DNA of 5,531 bases from Immundisolibacteraceae bacterium (GTDB taxonomy: Bacteria > Pseudomonadota > Gammaproteobacteria > Immundisolibacterales > Immundisolibacteraceae), in assembly GCA_019090185.1 (NCBI GenBank), contig JAHRWJ010000256.1, forward strand, positions 1 to 5,531, written 5' to 3'. Numbering within the stretch: the first letter of the stretch is position 1; each line of letters opens with the position of its first letter. The translations under genes and the position numbers were made by a program. Of the stretch, positions 1-5,531 are shown one piece after another. Under the pieces are notes generated by a model, which saw nothing but the letters and a program-made list of their open reading frames with translations, was not told the DNA's origin and ran no database searches.

Positions 1-813
1 ATGGCAGAACGTGAGAACAACCTGAGTTGGCGATTAACACCCGAACCACACAACCCGATTCTTCAAGGTCAATGGTGGAGCACAACACCGAACCAGCAGG
101 AAATATCGGTAGAAAAAGAATGGGCAGACCTACTCGGTGCCAAAATCGGTAGCGAGCTGCTGTTTACCATTGCAGGAAGCCAGCATCGCGGTACCGTTAC
201 CAGTATTCGCCAGGTCGACTGGGAACGAATGACCACCAATTTTTTCGTGATTTTCTCCCCCGGAGCGCTCGCGGATGTCCCCACTAGCTACGTAACAGCA
301 CTCCACCTTCAATCGAAAGATAGCAACAATTTTCAACGCAAACTGGTGTCACGGTTCCCCAATGTTACGGTTATCGATATGCGTCAAATGGTGGCCGCAA
401 TGCAGGAGATCGTTGCCAGGTTGGCCTCGGCTGTACAGTTCATGGGTGCACTAACACTACTAGCGGGATGCTCTGTGTTAATTGCAGTGGTGGTATCGGA
501 ACGGGGGCAGGTGGAACAGGAGGCCGCACTATTACGAGCGCTAGGCGCTGCCGAACGACAAATTCGCAACATTTTCACGTTACGATTCTGCCTACTGGGA
601 CTGCTAACCGGCCTGCTTGGTATCAGCGCTGCAGTTGGCACTGGAGCACTGTTAACTAGCCAGCTACTCAAAACCGCCTACCACCCAAGTGGAACACTCT
701 TGCTCATCACTCTGCTGGTCAGTAGTGCGCTGGTTACCCTGGTGGGAAGAACCGGCTGTCGCCAGGCGGTGACAAGTTCACCGCTAAATTTATTAAAAGA
801 ATCCAGGTTATAG
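1..813 (+). CDS. FtsX-like ABC transporter permease, YbbP type, C-terminal part (5' partial)
   Basis: This is the C-terminal third or so of a large ABC transporter permease of the YbbP/COG3127 kind. These inner-membrane proteins pair with a LolD/YbbA-like ATPase and are thought to move or extract envelope substrates. The first 125 residues visible look like the end of a periplasmic MacB-like domain. The stretch around residues 84-103, with its NFF, FSPG and TSYVTALHL elements, matches my memory of YbbP proteins. Three hydrophobic helices follow, at about 144-166, 194-222 and 231-249. Between the first two lies the family's conserved segment EAALLRALGA (174-183), the likely contact with the ATPase. 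The end, PLNLLKESRL, is typical of FtsX permeases. Relatives are about 800 residues long and the text before residue 10 already aligns internally, so the ATG at base 1 is an internal Met and the gene starts outside the window. Its exact substrate is unknown. Confidence 0.85.
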   Translation: MAERENNLSWRLTPEPHNPILQGQWWSTTPNQQEISVEKEWADLLGAKIGSELLFTIAGSQHRGTVTSIRQVDWERMTTNFFVIFSPGALADVPTSYVTALHLQSKDSNNFQRKLVSRFPNVTVIDMRQMVAAMQEIVARLASAVQFMGALTLLAGCSVLIAVVVSERGQVEQEAALLRALGAAERQIRNIFTLRFCLLGLLTGLLGISAAVGTGALLTSQLLKTAYHPSGTLLLITLLVSSALVTLVGRTGCRQAVTSSPLNLLKESRL

Positions 814-995
814 ATCTCGATAGTAAAACAACCCAACCTCAACCCAGCGCAAATAACTGCTTAAAACAAACAGACATAACGACAACAAGCACTGAAACCC
901 ACAAAAACCCCGTTCCACGCCACCCCCGGCACTAGAAGCTTTTTTCTACCATAACAACCAAAAACAAAAATTACAAATAAAATCAAATACTTATG

Positions 996-1026
996 AAAGG
1001 ATTAAATGGGAAATCGGAAATCCTTT
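996..1026. repeat. Inverted repeat AAAGGATT-N15-AATCCTTT, possible operator
   Basis: The arms 996-1003 and 1019-1026 are perfect 8-bp complements separated by 15 bases. The spacer contains the start of a tandem direct repeat, GGAAATC (1009-1015) and GGAAATC (1016-1022), whose second copy runs into the right arm. The element ends just before the candidate -35 box at 1032, so its centre lies about 55 bases upstream of the predicted transcription start. That is a usual place for an activator-binding site. Its role as an operator is inference; the repeat geometry is seen directly. Confidence 0.45.
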
Positions 1027-1094
1027 GACCTTTTACCCAAATCAGCCGAGCACTATAAAGCACAACTTACCAAGCGTTATTAATCCGATTTCTC
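1008..1094. repeat. Two opposed copies of an 11-bp box flanking the candidate promoter
   Basis: GGGAAATCGGA at 1008-1018 recurs in inverted orientation at 1084-1094, which reads GAGAAATCGGA on the minus strand. The match is 10 of 11, with 9 contiguous identical bases (GAAATCGGA). The centres are about 76 bp apart. The candidate promoter at 1032-1059 lies between them, and the right copy would be about 20-30 bases inside the transcript. This arrangement suits a pair of operators. An alternative is RNA pairing, if transcription starts further upstream than predicted. Confidence 0.4.
1032..1059 (+). promoter_or_regulatory. Candidate sigma-70 promoter for the response regulator
   Basis: A TTTACC -35 box (1032-1037) is followed after 16 bases by TATAAA (1054-1059), which matches the -10 consensus in five of six positions. 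Transcription would start near 1066. The better-looking TTGACC at 1025-1030 is 23 bases from this -10 box, too far for standard spacing. No experimental support is visible. Confidence 0.4.
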
Positions 1095-1111
1095 TATTCA
1101 ATAGCATAACT

Positions 1112-1126
1112 AACTATAAAATAGTT
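1112..1126 (+). repeat. Small hairpin in the regulator leader
   Basis: AACTAT and ATAGTT form a perfect 6-bp inverted repeat around AAA. The stem is A/T-rich and weak. It contains TATAAA (1115-1120), which could be a second -10 box, but no acceptable -35 lies 16-18 bases upstream. Confidence 0.25.
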
Positions 1127-1221
1127 GTTTTTCTAATTTCTTTCTGGCATAACAACTAACGAATCAAATTAATAGAACCCTTCAAAACTCAGTCACAAGA
1201 ACCCGCAGGTTAGTTAGGACT

Positions 1222-1680
1222 ATGGCAAACCTACTTCAATTTGCAAAAAATCTTTGCACCCCTCTGCTGGCCGATCAACCCACGCTGGCATGCGAACCCT
1301 ATATATTGGTGGTCGATGATGACCTAACCATTCGCAGCTTGCTCAAAGAAGCCTTGTCCCTGGAGGGCCACCGAATTCGCACGGTTGCAAATGGTAGCGA
1401 TGCGCTGAAAACCCTTCAGCAATTTCCGAAATGCAATTTATTGCTACTCGATCTGGTAATGCCTGGGTTGAACGGTGAACAGACCCTGGAACAACTACGC
1501 GGCTACTCACCTGATCTACCTGCAGTCATCATGACTGGGCATGACAAGGATGGCTGCCTACCGGCATTAAAAAGGCTAGGTATCAATGGCTTTATAGAAA
1601 AGCCGTTTTTAATCAGTGAAATACTTCAGATCACCTGCCAATTTTCAACCAACACCCCACCGATAGCTCAGCACGGTTAA
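1222..1680 (+). CDS. Single-domain (CheY-like) response regulator
   Basis: A 152-residue stand-alone receiver that should accept phosphate from a histidine kinase or HPt protein and signal by protein contact, in the cytoplasm. The receiver runs from about 26 to 140. LVVDDD gives the metal-binding pair D32/D33. LLLLDLVMPG carries the phosphoacceptor D77. VIMTGH has the switch residue T105, and FIEKPF the invariant K127 with its following Pro, so all catalytic residues are present. There is no DNA-binding, enzymatic or HPt domain; the last dozen residues are a short polar tail. About 25 extra residues precede the fold, longer than in CheY. The ATG is the only standard start in this frame, which opens after a stop at 1150. 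The ribosome site is odd: AGGA at 1216-1219 is only two bases from the ATG, and AGG at 1207-1209 is twelve away, so initiation may be weak or regulated. The likely partner is the hybrid kinase 0.9 kb downstream, by inference. Confidence 0.9.
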   Translation: MANLLQFAKNLCTPLLADQPTLACEPYILVVDDDLTIRSLLKEALSLEGHRIRTVANGSDALKTLQQFPKCNLLLLDLVMPGLNGEQTLEQLRGYSPDLPAVIMTGHDKDGCLPALKRLGINGFIEKPFLISEILQITCQFSTNTPPIAQHG

Positions 1681-1689
1681 GGATAAAAC

Positions 1690-1750
1690 CGGGCTCCCCA
1701 GCGCCGCGCTAACTCAATAACCATGTAAGAGTATTGAGCCCCGTCGTTTT
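1690..1750 (+). terminator. Possible terminator or attenuator-like structure after the regulator gene
   Basis: Beginning 10 bases after the regulator stop, CGGGCTC (1690-1696) can pair with GAGCCCCG (1736-1743) with one bulge, ahead of TCGTTTT (1744-1750). Inside it, AGCG/CGCT (1700-1710) forms a tiny hairpin. CTCAATA (1713-1719) pairs perfectly with TATTGAG (1732-1738). The outer and inner stems compete for GAG at 1736-1738, so two folds are mutually exclusive. The T-run is short, so as a terminator this is weak. Confidence 0.3.
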
Positions 1751-1775
1751 CGAAAATCTGCCCATTCTCTGTTAG

Positions 1776-1827
1776 CCAGTTAATGCCTAGTTTAAATCTT
1801 CCCTTCGGGCTGGTTTAATTAACCTGG
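1776..1827. repeat. Imperfect inverted repeat with nested hairpin
   Basis: CCAGTTAAT (1776-1784) pairs with ATTAACCTGG (1818-1827), with a single bulged C. Nested within it, TAAATC (1793-1798) pairs with GGTTTA (1812-1817) including one G-T pair. CCC (1801-1803) pairs with GGG (1807-1809) around TTC. An overlapping wider pair, CTGCCCA (1758-1764) and TGGGCAG (1825-1831), is an alternative. No T-run follows on either side, so this is not an ordinary terminator. It could be a small RNA, an mRNA-end stabilising element or a dispersed palindromic repeat. Confidence 0.3.
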
Positions 1828-2225
1828 GCAGTTAACACTTATCAGCCAGAAACCTCGCGACATTATCCGCATATAACGCCAAACAGCAGCAATCTCTGCT
1901 GCCCAAAACCGAGCATCATCGGCTACACTCAACAACCAAACAATCAGTGTTTTCAGGTTTATTAACAACGACCTCTGATTAGATGCAAGACCCACCTCCG
2001 GTGACGGCGCAAAAAAATCAGCAAAATAACACCTAGTAAGAACGCCCTAACGCTGGGGTTTTTGTCTGGATAAGCAGTGTCACGCCACCAAACAGACCGG
2101 CCGGCAATACCAGCACATTGCTTCTTCCACCACAGAAACCGAACAGTCTAGGCGGGACAATAGAAACTCAAATTCTGCACCTCAATCAGCTAATTTTATG
2201 CGCTACCTAATCGATCAAATTAAAT

Positions 2226-2543
2226 ATGACATCAAAACACTCAACCCCACCGCTACGACTGGCCTTGCTAACCACCAGCGTCGTGCTGATCATTTTCCCC
2301 TGGCTCCCCAACGCAACATCTTTTAGCGGTAACGAAGTCTCAGCCGGCTTATTAGCGGCAGTGACCACGCCGATTGTCTTCATGCTCCTACTGCTTGATT
2401 CGACGATGCTGGCCATCTACCGCCAGGGTAATAATGACCTGGAGCAGAACCTGGCCTGGCGTCGACTGATCCGCTACAACCTGGCTCTGGCCCTGCTGAT
2501 CGTCGCCAGCTGGGTCCCCTTTTTTGTTCAACTTAATAGCTAA
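2226..2543 (+). CDS. Small three-helix membrane protein of unknown family
   Basis: A 105-residue hydrophobic protein that I do not recognise. Three membrane helices are visible at about 10-28 (ending PWLPN), 39-65 (with the run FMLLLLD) and 83-103. The loop between helices two and three (66-82) is polar and charged, ending in AWRRLIRY. By the positive-inside rule this loop and the N-terminus would not both be cytoplasmic, so topology is uncertain. An acidic D58 sits within helix two. The ATG is the first possible start after the stop at 2208. No clear Shine-Dalgarno sequence precedes it. The stop is followed after 24 bases by the hybrid kinase, with no terminator between them, so the two are probably one transcription unit. 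A role as membrane partner, tether or sensor for that kinase is inference from position only. Confidence 0.7.
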   Translation: MTSKHSTPPLRLALLTTSVVLIIFPWLPNATSFSGNEVSAGLLAAVTTPIVFMLLLLDSTMLAIYRQGNNDLEQNLAWRRLIRYNLALALLIVASWVPFFVQLNS

Positions 2544-2567
2544 TCGCTTTTCCTGCTGAATTAACCG

Positions 2568-5531
2568 ATGAAAATAATCGTTATCAGTACCGATCCGCAG
2601 ATAATTCCTGTCGACACAGCAGCGCCCCTGATTGGTCTTGATGTCGAACTAGTGGCTGCCGATCGACTGGAGCTGGGACTTGCACACCTACCAGCCACAT
2701 TGATGGTCATTGATCTTGAGTCAATAGAAGTGCCACCAGAGCCCAGCCCGACCCTAAACCTGCAGCAGATTGTGACTCTAGGGCAAACACCCCATGCTGG
2801 CCTTAAGGTAGTTCTACATCTACAGCGAGATAGTCAAAGCAATTACTGGACATCCGTATTGCTGCTAGCCCACAAAGCCCATCAATCCTCCAACAATTTA
2901 CTCCAGCACCCAGGACTCATTACCGATAAGCGAGTTTTTAATATCGCTGAAAAAGCCAGTAACGGCCTGGTCGTCCTGAACACATCTGCAGTAATTGCTG
3001 ATGCTAGCGGGCGTTTTATCAAAACCGCTGGTCTACCAACCCAACAGGTAATAGACAAATCGATCTACAGCCTGCTCGGTGAAACCGACCAAAAAGAGCT
3101 GGAAAACTTCATTGCCACCGCAGCTGTCGGTAGCACCCGCCAATTTGAGTTTACAAACAGCCAAAAAACAATCAATGCGGTCTGGCTCATCCTCGGCGAA
3201 ATTATCGTTATCGACCACCAACGTTACCTATTCGGCGTGCTCCGTGATATTTCTCGGCGCCACCATGGAGAGCTAGCATTACGCGAGGCAGGCCAAAAGC
3301 GCCGCGCGTTTTTTAACGCAATACCCGACGGCATTTGTATACTCGATAATGAATTCAACATCATCGATTGCAACGACTCCTTTGCAACCATGCATGGTTA
3401 TAGCAGCGAACAGGTGGTCAACCAGAATATAAGCACGTTTCTAATTAAGAGTGAGTGGCAAGACCGTCGCCGACGCCTGCTCCGATCAACTCAAGACTCA
3501 TCTTATTTAGGACCCCGTCTGGCTCTGCACAAAAACGGCGATAGCTTTGAAGTTGAGCTTCACGGTTCGTTAATCGAAAACAATGACCAACGAACCTATA
3601 TCGGCATTCTTCGACTCAAAGAACAATTACCGAAACGGCTTGAAGTCAGCAATAACCGCTACCAGGCAATCGTCGGTAACATGCCATTCGGCATCTGCAT
3701 TACCGACCAACAAGGTCGCTTCCTTGAAGTCAACCAGGCCTACTGCAAACTGCTGAGCATTAGTCGGGAGGAGCTACTCTCCGGCTCCATAGATGAGATT
3801 GTCGATAACCAGTCTCAAATGTCAGCGTTTTACCAATCGATCATCAAACAGCAAACCGCCAGCGCCCACATTGAAGGGGAGCTTCGTAACGGTCACTGGA
3901 TCAGTTTAGAGGTCTATGGCACCCGCTTTCCGGCAAGCGAACCCGGCGCAGCCGAAGAAGTGATGATTGTCCACCGTGACCTGACTGCTTTGGTCAAAGC
4001 CGAGCAGAGTAGCCGAGACCTTAGTGGCAAATTAGCCAGATTGATTGCTGCCACACCCCTGGCATTAATAGAGATCGACCTACAGCGCCGACTAGTAGAC
4101 TGGAACCTTGCCGCCGAAAAACTTTTTGGTTACACGGTCGAACAGGCTCAACAACTTAAACTAACAGACATCACGCCTGCCGACAGACAATACAAACTCA
4201 TCGAGCTCTGGGGGGCGGTTTTAGAAAACCCCGAGCCCATTTATTACCTGGGTCAGGGCGTAACCCGAGCAAAAGAAATTGTCGAATGCGAGTGGTATAT
4301 CACCCCCATTCTCGATTCAGACGGGGAAATTCGCAGTATTTTCGCATTAGTTAGTGATATCACTGAAAAACGCCAACTGGAACTACAGGTACGCCAAGCT
4401 CGAAAAATGGAGGCCCTGGGGCAGCTCGCCGGTGGAATTGCCCATGATTTCAACAACATCCTCACCGGTATTCTCGGCTATGGAGATCTCGCGGCTCTGC
4501 ACCCTGCGGTGATAAAAAACACCAAATTAACCAGCTATTTAAGCGCCATTCGTCAGGCCGGCGGTCGCGGCCGCGACCTGATACGGCAAATGCTCAATTA
4601 CAGCCGTTCCCAACCCCTTGAACTGCAGACCCTAAAACCAGAGCATGTAGTGAATGAAGTTCTCGACCTGCTTAGCGTTACTTTGCCATCCACGGCGATT
4701 GTTAGTCGTCATTTTGCTACCAATCTGCCGACCATACACGCTGATCCCACACAGCTTCATCAGGTGGTGATGAACATCTGTATCAATGCCAGCGACGCCA
4801 TGCCTGAAGGTCATGGCACGCTTAAAGTATCCCTTTCAAAGAACTTTACCCCTAGAACCAGCTGCCATTCCTGCCATCAACTGTTTCAGGGTGAACATGT
4901 TCTACTCAGTATTGAAGATAACGGCACCGGCATCCCTCAGGAATTAATCGCAGAAATTTTTAACCCTTTTTTTACCACTAAAGAGTATGACAAAGGCACT
5001 GGCATGGGATTGGCTGCCGCAGACGGCATTATTCATAGCGTCAACGGCCATGTCCGCGTTCATTCAGTCATTGATGAAGGCACACGCTTCGATGTTTATC
5101 TGCCCATATCTGACCAGCTATCAAACATTGAATTAGAAGCTGAACCCCAACCAACCCAGCAGCCCGCTGACGGAACCCTGTTACTGGTAGACGACGAACC
5201 GTCGGTATTAGCCCTATTAATGGAACTATTCAGTAACCAGGGCTACCAGGTAATCGGCTGCCCTACCGGGGGTGAAGCATTAAAAGCTTTTGCAGAAACC
5301 GATGGCAAAATTGACCTGGTGATCACTGATTACACCATGCCAGGCATGACCGGAGTAGAGCTTGCCCGTGAGCTACAACAACAGGCACCCCAAATCCCTA
5401 TCATTATCTGCACCGGTTACATGGACAGCCTTACTCAAAACAGCCCCATCCCGGACAACGTCCGCTACCAATTGCAGAAGCCAACCGCGACACGAACGCT
5501 CTTGGAAATAGTCCAGGAACTATTGCCAGCA
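2568..5531 (+). CDS. Multi-PAS hybrid sensor histidine kinase with C-terminal receiver (3' partial)
   Basis: A cytoplasmic hybrid histidine kinase; 988 codons are open and the stop lies beyond the window. No membrane segment or signal peptide is visible. Domains by residue: 1-115, divergent, perhaps a degenerate receiver; PAS-like 125-230 (ending LRDISRR); PAS 245-358; PAS 364-473; PAS 487-600 (ending SDITEKR); HisKA 616-680 with phosphorylated H626 in GGIAHDFNN; HATPase_c about 720-847; a Pro/Gln-rich linker 848-869; receiver from 870. The ATPase boxes are intact: N740 in NASDAM, D784 in EDNGTGIP, IFNPFFTTK (797-805) and GTGMGLA (810-816). An insert before the D784 box has C766 and C769 in SCHSCH. 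The receiver has D875/D876, phosphoacceptor D921, T949 and K971-P972, so the gene probably ends soon after the edge. The ATG is the first start after the stop at 2562; no strong ribosome site precedes it, which suggests translational coupling to the gene 24 bases upstream. The signal and output are unknown. Confidence 0.93.
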   Translation, partial: MKIIVISTDPQIIPVDTAAPLIGLDVELVAADRLELGLAHLPATLMVIDLESIEVPPEPSPTLNLQQIVTLGQTPHAGLKVVLHLQRDSQSNYWTSVLLLAHKAHQSSNNLLQHPGLITDKRVFNIAEKASNGLVVLNTSAVIADASGRFIKTAGLPTQQVIDKSIYSLLGETDQKELENFIATAAVGSTRQFEFTNSQKTINAVWLILGEIIVIDHQRYLFGVLRDISRRHHGELALREAGQKRRAFFNAIPDGICILDNEFNIIDCNDSFATMHGYSSEQVVNQNISTFLIKSEWQDRRRRLLRSTQDSSYLGPRLALHKNGDSFEVELHGSLIENNDQRTYIGILRLKEQLPKRLEVSNNRYQAIVGNMPFGICITDQQGRFLEVNQAYCKLLSISREELLSGSIDEIVDNQSQMSAFYQSIIKQQTASAHIEGELRNGHWISLEVYGTRFPASEPGAAEEVMIVHRDLTALVKAEQSSRDLSGKLARLIAATPLALIEIDLQRRLVDWNLAAEKLFGYTVEQAQQLKLTDITPADRQYKLIELWGAVLENPEPIYYLGQGVTRAKEIVECEWYITPILDSDGEIRSIFALVSDITEKRQLELQVRQARKMEALGQLAGGIAHDFNNILTGILGYGDLAALHPAVIKNTKLTSYLSAIRQAGGRGRDLIRQMLNYSRSQPLELQTLKPEHVVNEVLDLLSVTLPSTAIVSRHFATNLPTIHADPTQLHQVVMNICINASDAMPEGHGTLKVSLSKNFTPRTSCHSCHQLFQGEHVLLSIEDNGTGIPQELIAEIFNPFFTTKEYDKGTGMGLAAADGIIHSVNGHVRVHSVIDEGTRFDVYLPISDQLSNIELEAEPQPTQQPADGTLLLVDDEPSVLALLMELFSNQGYQVIGCPTGGEALKAFAETDGKIDLVITDYTMPGMTGVELARELQQQAPQIPIIICTGYMDSLTQNSPIPDNVRYQLQKPTATRTLLEIVQELLPA

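Larger units (their letters stand above)
814..1221. other. A/T-rich intergenic region upstream of the response regulator
   Basis: This 408-bp stretch has no supportable gene. No convincing rho-independent terminator follows the permease: TAGAAGCTTTTTTCTA at 933-948 is a weak A/T hairpin lacking a GC stem. The right half is regulatory in appearance. It holds an inverted repeat at 996-1026, a tandem 7-mer at 1009-1022, a candidate promoter at 1032-1059, an opposed copy of an 11-bp box at 1084-1094, and a short hairpin at 1112-1126. It also has GCATAAC twice (1104-1110 and 1147-1153). If the promoter is right, the regulator mRNA has a leader of about 155 nt. Confidence 0.6.
1677..2167 (-). pseudogene. 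Possible decayed gene on the minus strand (three open stretches in three frames)
   Basis: Reading the minus strand, an open stretch at 2167-2033 (44 codons, ending with LGRSY) is followed by one at 2016-1819 (66 codons, with DDARFWAAEIAAVW and ending VNCPG). A third at 1814-1677 (45 codons) contains NGQIFENDGAQYSYM and ends RWGARFYP. Each is in a different frame and none has a good start codon with a ribosome-binding site. Together they tile about 490 bases, and the last two have protein-like composition. The final stop overlaps the regulator stop, tail to tail. I recognise no family. Open runs of this length occur by chance in non-coding DNA, so a frameshifted remnant is only a possibility. 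Confidence 0.18.
1681..2225. other. Structured intergenic region between regulator and small membrane gene
   Basis: This 545-bp stretch has no plus-strand open frame worth calling. It is rich in short inverted repeats: 1690-1743, 1776-1827 and 1884-1901 (CAGCAG and CTGCTG around a 6-base loop). At 2046-2064 a 3-bp CCC/GGG stem is followed by five T, too weak to call a terminator. On the minus strand, three open stretches follow one another in three frames (see the remnant entry). I see no clear promoter or ribosome-binding site directly before the ATG at 2226, although a promoter must lie here if the two downstream genes are not read through from the regulator. Confidence 0.5.

Noticed and set aside
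1..3. ATG at base 1 as the true start of the permease
   Set aside because: The first residues already align with the interior of YbbP-type permeases, and the protein would lack the N-terminal helix and most of the periplasmic domain. It is an internal Met at the window edge.
384..671. Minus-strand open frame of 95 codons inside the permease, plus others at 69-336
   Set aside because: They lie wholly within a well-supported permease reading frame. Their predicted proteins are Ser/Pro/Arg-rich shadow sequences with no recognisable motif.
1025..1030. TTGACC as the -35 box of the regulator promoter
   Set aside because: It is 23 bases from TATAAA (1054-1059), and no -10-like hexamer lies 16-18 bases downstream.
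1146..1160. Sigma-54-like TGGCAT element
   Set aside because: The -24 half is partly present, but the matching -12 TTGC element is absent at the required spacing.
2040..2064. Integron attC-like site or terminator around CCCTAACGCTGGGG
   Set aside because: CCTAACG resembles one attC core, but no matching GTTRRRY partner is visible. As a terminator, the stem is only three base pairs.
2207..4814. Minus-strand open frames at 2207-2416, 3033-3221, 4253-4465 and 4632-4814, and plus-strand 3079-3276
   Set aside because: All overlap the small membrane gene or the kinase in other frames. The kinase frame is continuous with correct motifs throughout.
4863..4874. CHSCH as a c-type haem attachment site
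   Set aside because: Covalent haem c attachment takes place outside the cytoplasm. This motif lies inside the ATPase domain of a kinase with no export signal, so a metal or structural role is more likely.
1..5531. CRISPR array, tRNA, rRNA or insertion sequence
   Set aside because: There are no regularly spaced repeats, cloverleaf-like sequences, rRNA-like stretches, transposase motifs or flanking terminal inverted repeats.

Overview
The window looks like chromosomal DNA from a gammaproteobacterium. Base composition is balanced, the recognisable proteins resemble gammaproteobacterial families, and the intergenic stretches are long and A/T-rich. I cannot name the species. Nothing points to a plasmid, prophage, CRISPR array, tRNA or rRNA.

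Layout, left to right, all recognisable genes on the plus strand. (1) 1-813: the C-terminal part of an FtsX-like ABC transporter permease of the YbbP type, cut by the left edge. (2) 814-1221: a 408-bp A/T-rich gap with a candidate promoter and an unusual set of repeats: one inverted repeat, one tandem repeat, and two opposed copies of an 11-bp box on either side of the promoter. (3) 1222-1680: a single-domain response regulator with no output domain. (4) 1681-2225: a 545-bp gap with several hairpin-forming inverted repeats. On the minus strand it also holds three successive open stretches in different frames, possibly a decayed gene and possibly chance. (5) 2226-2543: a small three-helix membrane protein of unknown family. 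(6) 2568 to the right edge: a very long hybrid sensor histidine kinase, 988 codons in the window without a stop. It has a divergent N-terminal domain, four PAS or PAS-like domains, a HisKA/HATPase_c transmitter and a C-terminal receiver.

How the parts may work together (inference). The kinase has no visible membrane segment, so it should sense with its PAS domains in the cytoplasm. The small membrane protein 24 bp upstream is probably co-transcribed and could be a membrane-bound partner. The kinase can pass phosphate from H626 to its own D921. The stand-alone regulator upstream (D77) is a plausible further acceptor, but a relay from D921 would need an HPt protein, and none is visible here. 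The permease is probably an unrelated neighbour.

The points most worth a second look are the paired boxes around the regulator promoter, the structured gap with its minus-strand open frames, the small membrane protein paired with a soluble kinase, and a Cys/His motif inserted in the kinase ATPase domain.
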